This document shows, piece after piece, positions 35,391 through 43,336 of a stretch of DNA of 64,000 bases (its first letter is position 1; each line of letters starts with the position of its first letter). Both the position numbers and the translations under genes were made by a program. The stretch covers positions 296,812 to 360,811 of the forward strand of contig CAVXIF010000012.1 of NCBI GenBank assembly GCA_963761775.1, written 5' to 3'. Source of the DNA: Parerythrobacter_A sp963761775. Lineage in GTDB: Bacteria > Pseudomonadota > Alphaproteobacteria > Sphingomonadales > Sphingomonadaceae. Under the pieces are notes generated by a model. It had not been told where the DNA came from and made no database searches. It saw only the letters and a program-made list of their open reading frames with translations.

Positions 35391-35999
35391 TCAGGCGCCG
35401 TCGTCCTCTTCCCAACCTTCTTCCGGTTCGGCCCTTTTATAGGTGCCGACCAGTACCGCAGCGGCCACGACATGGCCCTCGATCGCCGCGACCAACGAAG
35501 CACGGTCAATACCCGGCATCAGCGTCAACGGCAAATCGAGCGCGAAAAGCTGGAAGACATAGCGATGCGCGCCATCTTCTCGCGACGGCGCAGGCAGCAG
35601 CCATTCCGAATTGCGTTGCGAATTCTTGCCGACACGTGGTGGCGTCTCGCCTTCGAGCAGCTGTCCCTTCTGCCCGGGCAACCCCCAGACCAGCCAGTGA
35701 CAGGTCGGGTCTCCCGGAGCGTCGCCGGTATTGGCATCCGCATCCTCGACGATCAGAACCATTTCCTGCGCCCCGGGGGGCGGCGCCGTCCATTCCAGCG
35801 GTGGCGCGACGGCATCTTCCTCGTCGGCGGTGAAGCACGGGTCCAGCTCCGCGCCGGGCGCGAACGCCGCGCTGCTCAGCGACAACCGCCCCTTGCCGAG
35901 CGTTTCGCCGGACGCGATGCGCGCGACTGTAAGATGGCCCAAGCCGTCGGACCGGCCCGAAATCGCTTCGGCCAACCAGCCAGGCGTTACCTGCGTCAT
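35391..35999 (-). CDS. PEBP family (YbhB/YbcL, Raf-kinase-inhibitor-like) protein
   Basis: 202 residues. PEBP anion-binding motifs: APPLEWTAPPPGAQEMVLIV, EDADANTGDAPGDPTCHWLV and HRYVFQLFALDLPL. Bacterial members are cytoplasmic or periplasmic; here no signal peptide is seen, and the first 40 residues (WLAEAISGRSDGLGHLTVAR) form an N-terminal extension. Ligand unknown. Its acidic tail (AEPEEGWEEDDGA) is unusual. Likely part of the stress island, though no EcfG-like site was found upstream. Confidence 0.88.
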   Translation of the reverse strand: MTQVTPGWLAEAISGRSDGLGHLTVARIASGETLGKGRLSLSSAAFAPGAELDPCFTADEEDAVAPPLEWTAPPPGAQEMVLIVEDADANTGDAPGDPTCHWLVWGLPGQKGQLLEGETPPRVGKNSQRNSEWLLPAPSREDGAHRYVFQLFALDLPLTLMPGIDRASLVAAIEGHVVAAAVLVGTYKRAEPEEGWEEDDGA

Positions 36000-36261
36000 T
36001 GGGTCTGTGTCTTTCGGTATTCCTGCATATCGCGTACTGTTCTAGGCAAGATAGGCGATCCGCACGAGGGTAAACTTGCTTCAGGAACGCCGTTTTCCCC
36101 CACTCACCTGTCGTTCAGCCCGCAAAAGCCTATGATATGGCATCTTAATTTTGGAGGTCGCGGGGTTTTGCAGCTTGCTAACCTCCCGGTTGCGCGGCAC
36201 TTTCGTTTCCCTATGGGCCGGATGCGCCGGCTCTCGACATCCTTACGGAGTTACCCAGCCC

Positions 36262-37719
36262 ATGCCCATCGGTCGCACCGCCTTTTCCTTCACGCTGGCG
36301 CCCGCATTGGCGCTTGCCCTTGCCGCATGCGGCGGTGGCGATGGCGGCTCTGCCCCGCCGCCAACCTCGGGAGGTGGCGCGCCAACGCCCACGCCAACCA
36401 CATCGGCATGCTCGCTATCGGCGCGGCAGGATTTCGTGAAAGACGTGATTGACGAATGGTACCTGTTTCCCGACCTCGTCGACAACACGGTGCAGAAGTC
36501 GGCCTTTGGCGATGTGCAATCCTATATCGACGCGCTGGTGGCGCCGGCACGCGCGCAATCGAAGGATCGCAACTTCACCTTCATCACCTCGATTGCCGAG
36601 GAGAATGCGTTCTTTGAATCCGGCTCCAGCGCCGGGTTCGGCATCCGGCTGGGTTATGACACGGGCGCAAATCGCGTCTTCGTGATCGAAGCCTTCGAAA
36701 GTGCCCCTGCTTTCCCGCAAGGGTTCGACCGTGGCACCGAGCTGCTCTCTATCGGCACCAGCGCCGGCGCGCTCGAGAGCGTTTCCGCCATCATGGCCGC
36801 AGAGGGGCCACAGGGTATCATCGATCGGCTCGGCCCGTCCGATCCCGGCGTTACCCGCGTCTTCGACATCCGCAGCCGCGCCGGAACCGAAACGCGCGTT
36901 ACCGTGACAAAGGCTGACTTTTCGCTCGATCCGGTATCGGACCGCTATGGCGCGAAGATCCTGAACGATAACGGCAAGCAGGTCGGCTACGTCAATCTGC
37001 GCACCTTCATCGACAGCGCGGACGCAGACCTTCGCGCCGCATTCGACGGGTTCCGGCAAGCGGGCGTTACCGAGGTCATCGTCGATTTCCGCTATAATGG
37101 CGGCGGGCTGGTCCGCATTGCGGAACTGATGGGCGACCTGCTCGGCAGACAGAATACCGGACAAGTCTTCAGCCGCACCACCCTGCGCCCCAGCAAATCG
37201 AGCGAGAACGACACCGACCTGTTCGGCAACCAGCCACAGGCGATTGCAGCAACCAAGATCGCGTTCATCGGGCGCGGCGGCACCGCATCGGCAAGCGAGC
37301 TGGTGACCAATGCCTTCATACCATACCTCGGCAATAACATGGCGCTGGTTGGCACCAACACGTTCGGCAAGCCGGTGGGCCAGTTCGGCTTCGACCGCGA
37401 AGAATGCGACGACCGCTTGCGCGTAGTAACCTTCAAGACCGAGAACGCCGCCGGTCAGGGCGAGTATTTCACCGGCCTGGCATCGGTAGTGCCCAACACC
37501 TGTCAGGCGGCGGATGATATCGGCGCGCAACTGGGCGATGCCGACGAGGCTTCGGTTGCGCAGGCGTTGTCGTTCCTGCGCAATGGTGCCGCCGTTTGCA
37601 CGCCTATCGCGGGCCATGGCGATCAGGGTACACTAAGCCGCCGGACGACCGAGCGGCGCGAATTGTTGCAGCCTGCAAGGCCGTCCGCCGCGCAACGCGA
37701 AGTGCCCGGGCTGTTCTAG
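36262..37719 (+). CDS. S41 family peptidase lipoprotein
   Basis: 485 residues. Lipoprotein signal with lipobox LAAC near residue 20, then a Gly/Pro/Thr-rich tether. A small PDZ-like part follows (GFGIRLGYDTGANRVFVIEA, FDRGTELLSIGTS), then the S41 catalytic domain with VGYVNLRTFIDSADADLRAA, EVIVDFRYNGGGLVRIAEL and the Ser nucleophile in FIGRGGTASASELVTNAF. Serine protease of the tail-specific/C-terminal processing group, anchored in the envelope. Start ATG 36262; the longer frame from 36151 lacks a signal. The 36000-36261 gap shows no further gene. Confidence 0.9.
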   Translation: MPIGRTAFSFTLAPALALALAACGGGDGGSAPPPTSGGGAPTPTPTTSACSLSARQDFVKDVIDEWYLFPDLVDNTVQKSAFGDVQSYIDALVAPARAQSKDRNFTFITSIAEENAFFESGSSAGFGIRLGYDTGANRVFVIEAFESAPAFPQGFDRGTELLSIGTSAGALESVSAIMAAEGPQGIIDRLGPSDPGVTRVFDIRSRAGTETRVTVTKADFSLDPVSDRYGAKILNDNGKQVGYVNLRTFIDSADADLRAAFDGFRQAGVTEVIVDFRYNGGGLVRIAELMGDLLGRQNTGQVFSRTTLRPSKSSENDTDLFGNQPQAIAATKIAFIGRGGTASASELVTNAFIPYLGNNMALVGTNTFGKPVGQFGFDREECDDRLRVVTFKTENAAGQGEYFTGLASVVPNTCQAADDIGAQLGDADEASVAQALSFLRNGAAVCTPIAGHGDQGTLSRRTTERRELLQPARPSAAQREVPGLF

Positions 37720-37742
37720 GCTCACCATAACCAGGAAGCAGA

Positions 37743-37776
37743 AAGGGCGGCTGTCGAATGATCGACAGCCGCCCTT
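37743..37776. terminator. strong bidirectional hairpin terminator
   Basis: A perfect 15-base-pair stem (AAGGGCGGCTGTCGA with its complement) around a four-base loop, exactly between the convergent S41 and fasciclin genes. It begins with AA and ends with TT, so it can serve both strands, although the U-tract is short. Confidence 0.85.
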
Positions 37777-37799
37777 CCGGTATTGAAATGCAGACGCTC

Positions 37800-38378
37800 T
37801 TACGAGGGCATCAACACCGTATCGATGGCGTGGATGACGCCGTTTGATGCCGCAACATCCGTCGCAGAAATCGTCGATGTGCCACCTGCCGCGTCGGTAA
37901 GGATGACGTTTTCACCATCCATCGATGCCGTCAGCACGGCACCGTTCACCGTCGTCAGTTCGGCTGTGCCGCCGCCATCGGTGATGGCCTGCGCCAGCGC
38001 CGCGCCGGACGTGTTTCCGGCGACAACATGGTATGTCAGAATACCTGTCAGCGTCGCCTTGCCTTCATCGGACATCAGCTCCGTCATGGTCGCTTCGTCC
38101 ACCTTTTCGAAGGCGGCGTTGGTCGGCGCGAATACGGTGAAGGGACCATCGCCCGCCAGCGTTTCGCCAAGGCCGGCCTGCGTTACGGCAGACACCAGCG
38201 TGGAGAAATCGGGGTTACCGCCGGCCACATCGACGATTGTGCCGGTATCGGCAATCGTGTCGGTTGCAGGCTCCATCGTTTCGACCGGCTCGACCGTATC
38301 TGCGGGTTCGCCACAGGCGGCGAGCGCGAAGGCCGACGCCATGATGGGGGCGGCGAAAAACTTCATGCGGGTAGTCAT
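37800..38378 (-). CDS. fasciclin-domain lipoprotein
   Basis: 192 residues from ATG 38378. Lipobox ALAAC near residue 22, an acidic Thr/Glu spacer, then one FAS1 domain: NPDFSTLVSAVTQAGLGETL, GPFTVFAPTNAAFEKVDEAT, LTGILTYHVVAGNTSGAALA and ATDVAASNGVIHAIDTVLMP, the H1 and H2 motifs. Surface or periplasmic adhesion-type protein, commonly stress induced. An EcfG-like promoter lies 60-86 bases upstream. Confidence 0.92.
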   Translation of the reverse strand: MTTRMKFFAAPIMASAFALAACGEPADTVEPVETMEPATDTIADTGTIVDVAGGNPDFSTLVSAVTQAGLGETLAGDGPFTVFAPTNAAFEKVDEATMTELMSDEGKATLTGILTYHVVAGNTSGAALAQAITDGGGTAELTTVNGAVLTASMDGENVILTDAAGGTSTISATDVAASNGVIHAIDTVLMPS

Positions 38379-38438
38379 AGTGTACTTCCTCGGATTGTTT
38401 GAATGTTGCACCGAACCGGCGCGTTCCTTCACCAGCCC

Positions 38439-38464
38439 AACGGCGCGACCGCGCGGCTTGTTCC
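38439..38464 (-). promoter_or_regulatory. sigma-EcfG-like promoter of the fasciclin gene
   Basis: On the minus strand GGAAC (38464-38460) is followed after 17 bases by CGTT (38442-38439), 61 bases before the fasciclin ATG. It matches the general-stress promoter consensus with the longer permitted spacer. Confidence 0.55.
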
Positions 38465-38501
38465 AAATCAATTTTGGATCCGCCCCGGAAAATTCTTTTT
38501 T

Positions 38502-38918
38502 CTAATCCGAAGTGGTAGCCGTGAATGGCTGGCGTTCGGTCCAGCCGCACCCTTCGCGCAACTCCCCGCCCAGCATCAGCGTGACGACGAAGGGATAGGC
38601 GCGATCCGCCATCGTATCGAAGCACGCACCCGGCGTTACGACCATATCGAAGGTCTCGTCGGCCAGGGAACCGGCAACGCCAAGGCCGTTATTACCGGAG
38701 AAGCGCCGCACGGAAATCGTCGCTCCGCCGGGGTTTTCCGGCGTCGTATAGAGCAGCGTACTGCCCGACGTCTCTCCACCCCAGAACGGTTCGTTACCGC
38801 CGAAATAGATCGTCTCGTTTGCACCGATGCCGCTGTATTGGGCAATCGTGGCGTTATTCGTGCCGCAAGCAGCCAACAAAAACACTGATGCATAGATCGC
38901 GGCGAAGGTCCGGCGCAT
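38502..38918 (-). CDS. COG3650-like lipoprotein
   Basis: 138 residues. Lipobox LLAAC near residue 18 (MRRTFAAIYASVFLLAACGT). The mature part carries the pattern FGGNEPFWGGETSGSTLLYT, CFDTMADRAYPFVVTLMLGG and LREGCGW that I associate with the COG3650 family of small envelope proteins of unknown function. A Cys pair (GACFDT, EGCGW) may form a disulphide. It lies 15 bases after the 38934-39158 gene. Confidence 0.72.
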   Translation of the reverse strand: MRRTFAAIYASVFLLAACGTNNATIAQYSGIGANETIYFGGNEPFWGGETSGSTLLYTTPENPGGATISVRRFSGNNGLGVAGSLADETFDMVVTPGACFDTMADRAYPFVVTLMLGGELREGCGWTERQPFTATTSD

Positions 38919-38933
38919 GATACGGCGCTGTTC

Positions 38934-39158
38934 TCAGGCAGTCTGCGCGGCGGCGAGCTGCTCTTCCTCGCGCTTCGCGGCTTTTTCGCGCTCGACCTTG
39001 GCCCGTTCGCGGGCCACGGCTCGGGCCTGTTCGGCAAGGCCGCGCCAGGTTTTCTCGGATCGCAGCGCGCGTTCCTTGACGTTATCGAGCTTGGCGGCTT
39101 CCGCTTCGGCAGCCGATTCTTCGGCGCGCGCGAGATAAAATTCGTAAGTCTGGCTCAT
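38934..39158 (-). CDS. small charged coiled-coil protein
   Basis: 74 residues, almost all helix-forming and highly charged (RAEESAAEAEAAKLDNVKER, ARAVARERAKVEREKAAKRE), predicted as a continuous helix or coiled coil; ends in an Ala-rich tail. No membrane span. The start MSQTYEFYLARAEESAAEAE resembles a family of small sphingomonad proteins seen near stress genes. Possibly co-transcribed with the lipoprotein downstream. Function unknown. Confidence 0.7.
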   Translation of the reverse strand: MSQTYEFYLARAEESAAEAEAAKLDNVKERALRSEKTWRGLAEQARAVARERAKVEREKAAKREEEQLAAAQTA

Positions 39159-39245
39159 GGGCTAAACTAAGCTCCGCTGCGGATTTGAGGGACGGGAGAG
39201 GTTTGAGAAATAGGATAATACGCAAAGTCAATTTTATGACAAGAC

Positions 39246-39273
39246 GGGGCACGGCGTCCAAACGCCGCGCCCC
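39246..39273. terminator. hairpin after the cold-shock gene
   Basis: GGGGC-CGGCGT pairs with ACGCCG-GCCCC (one A/C mismatch) around a four-base loop, 22 bases after the csp stop on the minus strand. AT-rich sequence follows (minus-strand TCTTGTCATAAAATT), so termination of csp is likely. Confidence 0.65.
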
Positions 39274-39294
39274 GCATGTGTCAGTTTTGAACGC

Positions 39295-39507
39295 CTAGTC
39301 GGCGGCGGACAGGTTGACGGCGCTTTCCTTGCCGTTGCGGCCCTGCTCCACATCGAAGTTCAGGCGCTGTTCCTTGTCCAGCGTGACCATACCTGCGGCC
39401 TGAACGGCCGTGATGTGGACGAAGCTGTCGGGGCTGCCATCGTCGGGCTGGATGAAGCCATAGCCCTTGTCCTGGTTGAAGAATTTTACTGTGCCTGACT
39501 TGGCCAT
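39295..39507 (-). CDS. cold shock protein (CspA family)
   Basis: 70 residues, one cold-shock domain. RNA-binding motifs RNP1 (KGYGFIQPDDG) and RNP2 (DSFVHITAV) are intact; starts MAKSGTVKFFNQDKG. An RNA chaperone. GAAAGGAAAC stands before the ATG. The 39508-39742 gap upstream holds no gene I can support; a long 5' leader, usual for csp mRNAs, is possible there. Confidence 0.95.
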   Translation of the reverse strand: MAKSGTVKFFNQDKGYGFIQPDDGSPDSFVHITAVQAAGMVTLDKEQRLNFDVEQGRNGKESAVNLSAAD

Positions 39508-39742
39508 GCGTGTTTCCTTTCAAGAAACGAAGTGCCCGTTACCGGCAGAAGCGCCGCGCGGGGGTCGTGCGTCAAATCGTCATCGGAAAGGAAAACGTCG
39601 TCTGATCCGTGCCGGGGCGGAACCGGTAGTCCGGTCCGCGCAAGGCAGTAAGCAAATCCCGAAGTCCGTCGCAAATTTCGACGTCGGCAAACCTTTGTAT
39701 AACAGAAGATTGCGTGCGGGTCGAATCCTTCCGGTTCGGGAC

Positions 39743-40339
39743 CTACCAATGGCCGGTACCGGGTCCGCCCTTCACCGGCCCCGCAATCCGGTCCAGCATC
39801 CAGCCGCCATAGAAACCGCCCGGCTGGGGGCGCGCCTGCTCCCACGTGCCATCGTCACTTTGCACCCGGCAATCCAGCTTGGCCGGATAGAACGCGAACC
39901 ATCCGGCAATGCGGGTAAAATCCGCCGGCAGATCGCCGAACGGTTCGGGGTAACACCATGCCGCATCGGCTATGCGCGCGCCATCCGGCATCACGCAGTC
40001 ATACGCCAGCGCGGCCCCTTTCCATTCGCAGACGGAAGCGCCGCCATTCGCTGCCAGCAAGCCCGTATTCACGTCGTCCGGCGGCAAATAAGGCACCGGC
40101 GCGCCCGCCGTTTCCTTCACCACCAGCGCGCGTGCGCTCTCGGCAATCACATGCCTGCCGCAAGCCACCCTTACCGCGCCCCACGCCGGAACCAGCGCGG
40201 GCGGTCTGGGATAATCCCATACCGATTCCTGCCCTGCCCCAATCGGCTCAAGATCTGCGGGCCGGAAGCTCGCATCCCAGCCACCCCGGCTGCCTTTCAC
40301 TCGCGCCAGCAAGGCATTCCGATCCGGTAGCTGCATCAT
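39743..40339 (-). CDS. DUF427 protein, longer form
   Basis: 198 residues. The DUF427 core lies in the second half: VPAWGAVRVACGRHVIAESA, YLPPDDVNTGLLAANGGASV, CEWKGAALAYDCVMPDGARI and AAWCYPEPFGDLPADFTRIA, then an aromatic-rich end (GGFYGGWMLDRI). The first 50 residues are an added segment. Eight bases after the ribosome-hibernation-type gene upstream on the same strand, so both probably depend on the EcfG-like promoter at 40728-40752. Function unknown. Confidence 0.87.
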   Translation of the reverse strand: MMQLPDRNALLARVKGSRGGWDASFRPADLEPIGAGQESVWDYPRPPALVPAWGAVRVACGRHVIAESARALVVKETAGAPVPYLPPDDVNTGLLAANGGASVCEWKGAALAYDCVMPDGARIADAAWCYPEPFGDLPADFTRIAGWFAFYPAKLDCRVQSDDGTWEQARPQPGGFYGGWMLDRIAGPVKGGPGTGHW

Positions 40340-40347
40340 ACCGCGCC

Positions 40348-40692
40348 TCAGCCTTCGATGACTTTGTCCGGCGACGGTTCGCGCCGTTTCGATTTACCGA
40401 AATACCGCTCCAGCCGCTGCGCCATGGTATTGCCCGCAACGCGCGCGGCGGCATCGACATCGCCCGCCTTGCCGGTCACGCCGATCGGCTTGTCGCCGCG
40501 GATGCGCGCCTCGATCATGCAGACCTTGTCGTCGTCGCCGCCTTTCGCGCCGTTTTCATCGCGGACATGCACTTCGAGGCGCGTGAGCTTGTCGGTAAAA
40601 CGGTCGAGCTTCTGGCGCAGCTGCGCCTCGATCCGCTCGGCGACGTTTTCGGTGCCCATCACCGAACTGTCCGAATTGAACTGGAACTGCAT
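40348..40692 (-). CDS. ribosome hibernation factor-like protein (HPF/RaiA fold)
   Basis: 114 residues with a S30AE-like fold: starts MQFQFNSDSSVMGTENVAER, then IEAQLRQKLDRFTDKLTRLE, VHVRDENGAKGGDDDKVCMI and EARIRGDKPIGVTGKAGDVD, ending with a basic tail. Short HPF-type proteins dimerise or stall ribosomes under stress. The match is by overall pattern, so a related stress role is possible. An EcfG-like site lies upstream. Confidence 0.75.
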   Translation of the reverse strand: MQFQFNSDSSVMGTENVAERIEAQLRQKLDRFTDKLTRLEVHVRDENGAKGGDDDKVCMIEARIRGDKPIGVTGKAGDVDAAARVAGNTMAQRLERYFGKSKRREPSPDKVIEG

Positions 40693-40727
40693 GGCGGTTC
40701 TCCCTTGTTATTGTTGTAAGCCGATAA

Positions 40728-40752
40728 AACCGCCGACCACCAGCGATGTTCC
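40728..40752 (-). promoter_or_regulatory. sigma-EcfG-like promoter of the hibernation-factor gene
   Basis: Minus-strand GGAAC (40752-40748) followed after 17 bases by GTT (40730-40728), 36 bases before the ATG at 40692. The base before GTT is G rather than the usual C. The location is as expected for the general-stress sigma factor. Confidence 0.55.
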
Positions 40753-40794
40753 GGTGGGTTGGCGTCTTTCGGACCGGCGCGGTAAGGTCCCCCC

Positions 40795-41271
40795 ATGCCC
40801 GCACACGCCTTGCCCGCCACTATCCTTGTCGACGCCGATGCCTGCCCGGTGAAGGACGAGATATACCGCGTGGCCCGGCGCCATGCCGCCGATGTCCGCG
40901 TGGTCAGCAACAGCCCGTTCCGCGTTCCCGTCGGCGAGCGGGTGAAGCGCGTGCTGGTCGATGATGGCTTCGACGCGGCGGACGACTGGATCGCCGAGCA
41001 CGCCGGTCCGTATACCGTGGTCGTCACCGCCGACATCCTGCTTGCCGAACGCTGCCTGAAATCGGGCGCGCAGGTGCTGGCGCATAATGGCAAGCCGTTC
41101 GACACCGCCAGCATCGGCGCGGCGGTCGCAACCCGCGCGATCATGGCCGACCTGCGCAGCGGCATGGACGGCCATCAGGTCAGGGCTGGCGGCCCGCCTC
41201 CCTTCGCCAAGGCCGACCGTTCGCGCTTCCTGCAGGCGCTCGACCGCGTGCTGGTTAGGATGGCCCGTTGA
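40795..41271 (+). CDS. YaiI/YqxD family protein (UPF0178)
   Basis: 158 residues. UPF0178 signature: ILVDADACPVKDEIYRVARR, VVSNSPFRVPVGERVKRVLV, VTADILLAERCLKSGAQVLA and FAKADRSRFLQALDRVL. The PIN-like Asp-rich start (VDADACP) suggests a nuclease-related fold, but the function is not established. Diverges from the hibernation-factor gene. Confidence 0.93.
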   Translation: MPAHALPATILVDADACPVKDEIYRVARRHAADVRVVSNSPFRVPVGERVKRVLVDDGFDAADDWIAEHAGPYTVVVTADILLAERCLKSGAQVLAHNGKPFDTASIGAAVATRAIMADLRSGMDGHQVRAGGPPPFAKADRSRFLQALDRVLVRMAR

Positions 41272-41335
41272 AACCGTGGCCGCCTGCCAGGCGTTGCACT
41301 TCCAATACCTCTACACCAATGACAAGGAACCGACC

Positions 41336-41788
41336 ATGCCGGACACCACCCCCGACCAGCACCTGAAGCACATTGCCGATGCGATGAAAGACATCGATTT
41401 CGTGATGCTCAACACGCACACCAAGGATGGTCAGATCGGCGCCCGCCCGATGAGCAACAACCGTCAGGTCGATTATGACGGCGACAGCTATTATTTCACG
41501 TGGGAAGACTGTCTGATGGTGGACGACATCAAGCGCGACCCCAAGGTCGGCCTGTCGTTCCAGGGGCGCGGCCCCGGCGATGGCGCGCCCGGCATCTTCA
41601 TCTCGGTCGAAGGCAAGGCCGAGATCGTGCGCGACAAGGCCGTGTTCGAGAAGCACTGGGTCGATGAACTGGACCGCTGGTTCGACAATGGCGTAGACAC
41701 CGAGGGTATGGTCATGATCCACGTCCATTCCACCCGCGCCGCCTATTGGGACGGCGACAAGGAGGCCGATTTTGACATACCGCAATAA
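41336..41788 (+). CDS. pyridoxamine 5'-phosphate oxidase-like general stress protein
   Basis: 150 residues from ATG 41336, with AAGGAACC just upstream. FMN-binding split-barrel protein: LKHIADAMKDIDFVMLNTHT, GQIGARPMSNNRQVDYDGDS, YYFTWEDCLMVDDIKRDPKV and FISVEGKAEIVRDKAVFEKH. Such general stress proteins reduce or bind flavin, F420 or heme-type ligands; the true cofactor is not evident. Its last codons overlap the proposed TTG start of the next gene. Confidence 0.9.
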   Translation: MPDTTPDQHLKHIADAMKDIDFVMLNTHTKDGQIGARPMSNNRQVDYDGDSYYFTWEDCLMVDDIKRDPKVGLSFQGRGPGDGAPGIFISVEGKAEIVRDKAVFEKHWVDELDRWFDNGVDTEGMVMIHVHSTRAAYWDGDKEADFDIPQ

Positions 41789-42160
41789 TCAGGATGTCGC
41801 GCGCGAAGAGCCGCAACCAGCCGACGATCGCTACGAAACCTTTGCCGCGTTCTGGCCGCATTACCTGCGCGAACACGCTTTGCCGCAAACCCGCGCGCTG
41901 CATTATGTCGGCACCGCGCTGGTGATCGCGATTGCCGTCACCGCAGTCGGTGATCAGGCAACTGGTGGCTGCTCGTCGCCATGCCGCTTGCCGGGTATTT
42001 CTTCGCGTGGCTGGCGCATTTCACGGTCGAGAAGAACCGCCCCGCCACCTTCACCTATCCGCTGTGGAGCCTTGGCGCAGACTTCAAGATGTTCGGCATG
42101 TGGGCCACCGGCAGGCTCGGGCCCGAGCTGGAGCGTGCAGGAGTGTCCGTATCGCACTAG
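41772..42160 (+). pseudogene. DUF962 / Mpo1-like membrane protein, frameshifted
   Basis: Frame one: TTG 41772, then TYRNNQDVAREEPQPADDRY, TFAAFWPHYLREHALPQTRA and LHYVGTALVIAIAVTAV; the HYVGT box is the family mark. Near 41955 it breaks; frame two goes on GNWWLLVAMPLAGYFFAWLA, HFTVEKNRPATFTYPLWSLG and ends at TAG 42160. Joined length about 128 residues with two to three membrane spans. Mpo1/DUF962 proteins include an Fe-dependent 2-hydroxy fatty acid dioxygenase in yeast. The His residues (HYVGT, HFTVE) are kept. One indel, or more than one, separates the halves. Confidence 0.8.
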
Positions 42161-42181
42161 GGTGACAAAGGTGACACCGTG

Positions 42182-42850
42182 TCACTTTCGGGTTTCGTCA
42201 TCAAGCTCCTGCAAACGCTGGAGAAGTTCGTCATTCGACAGGCCGGACGGACACCCGTCCAGGGGCTCGTAATCGGGATCGGCGGAGGTATGGGCGCGGA
42301 TCATGGCGATCTCGGACGGGTCGGAGAGGTGCCGCGCGCCGGTCTGTACGCCCTCGCCGCGCTCCACCTTGCCCAACAGCGTTTCGAAATCGCGCGCATG
42401 GCGCTCGGCGCCCGGCGCGAGCTTGCCCATCAACGGCACCCCGCCCAGCGACTGCTTCTTCAGCAGTGCCATGGTCAGCTGTTCGTTATAGCGGCGATAG
42501 CTGCCGACCTGCTCGCCCTGGAAGAACACCGGCACCTCCACCCCGTTCAGCGCCCGGTCCAGCGCCGCATGGGCCAGCACGTCATAGGAATGATGAAACG
42601 CCACCTCCCACGCGAGATCGAACGCCTGCCCCTTGAGACGGGACCGCAGCCGATACGCCGACTGCCGCGACTTGCCGACCGACTTCGCGGCCTCGGTCAC
42701 GGAGTGGGTGGCGGAAAGCTGCCGCAAGAACTGCGCCTGCCGGTCGAGCGACCAGCCATCGTGGCGGGTGCTTTTCGGCGTCGCGGCGGGGGTGGAAGGG
42801 ACGGACGGTGCGTTGCTGGGGGCGGACGGTGCGTTGCTGAGATCGGTCAT
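42182..42850 (-). CDS. helix-turn-helix protein of unknown role
   Basis: 222 residues. A low-complexity Ser/Pro/Ala start is followed by WSLDRQAQFLRQLSATHSVT and EAAKSVGKSRQSAYRLRSRL, a recognisable helix-turn-helix like those of small terminase or transposase DNA-binding subunits. The rest is helical (FDLAWEVAFHHSYDVLAHAA, RRYNEQLTMALLKKQSLGGV). It is common in sphingomonads outside prophages, and no phage genes are nearby. Probably a DNA-binding protein. Confidence 0.7.
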   Translation of the reverse strand: MTDLSNAPSAPSNAPSVPSTPAATPKSTRHDGWSLDRQAQFLRQLSATHSVTEAAKSVGKSRQSAYRLRSRLKGQAFDLAWEVAFHHSYDVLAHAALDRALNGVEVPVFFQGEQVGSYRRYNEQLTMALLKKQSLGGVPLMGKLAPGAERHARDFETLLGKVERGEGVQTGARHLSDPSEIAMIRAHTSADPDYEPLDGCPSGLSNDELLQRLQELDDETRK

Positions 42851-42966
42851 CGCACAGGATAAGGCAGAATTTGCGCGTGTAGGAAAGCGCGCAGGTGACG
42901 GGCTATCTCGTCAACCGCAAAAGCGACTTAGGAATTTGCAAACCGCAATTGGCTATTCTCGCGTCC

Positions 42967-43336
42967 ATGGAACTTGTAAACTTCTTGCTCGACCATCCGC
43001 TGGCGTTGCTGGCTGTCCTTTTCATCGGTGCATTGATCGCAGCGTCGCGTTCGAACGCACACTGGCCAAGGCCAACGCGGAAAAGCGCAAGGCATACTGG
43101 CTGGGTCGCAATCCGGGCCGCGTAGGCAAGAATGGTCCGGGTCTTGCCAAGGGCGGAGCCGCGGAACGCACGCAGCAAACCGGGGCCGACTTCGCGGCTG
43201 ACCAGCTCAAGCTGGTCAGCCGCGCCAGCTTTCAATCCTCGCGCCGCCTTGCTCAACAAGTCAGCGAAGGCATTCGATGCAGTCCGACAAGGCGGTGATC
43301 GCGGAATCCGCATGGCAGGTAATGGCGCAGGCTAAA
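42967..43336 (+). pseudogene. degraded membrane-anchored DUF2726-like gene, truncated
   Basis: ATG 42967 begins MELVNFLLDHPLALLAVLFI, a membrane anchor. The frame breaks near 43047 and continues FERTLAKANAEKRKAYWLGR and ADQLKLVSRASF; it breaks again near 43230, with NPRAALLNKSAKAFDAVRQ in the third frame and AVIAESAWQVMAQ after another break. ALLN...FDAV...WQVMAQ resembles the start of DUF2726 domains, but the rest of the domain is missing. Coding ends abruptly where the low-GC segment begins at about 43336. Several indels make this a remnant or a badly read gene. Confidence 0.5.

Noticed and set aside
39650..39742. Possible tRNA because of a GGTCGAATCC-like string
   Set aside because: No acceptor stem, anticodon arm or CCA-proximal pairing could be built around it.
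42182..42850. Prophage terminase small subunit
   Set aside because: The helix-turn-helix resembles one, but no capsid, portal or large terminase gene is near.
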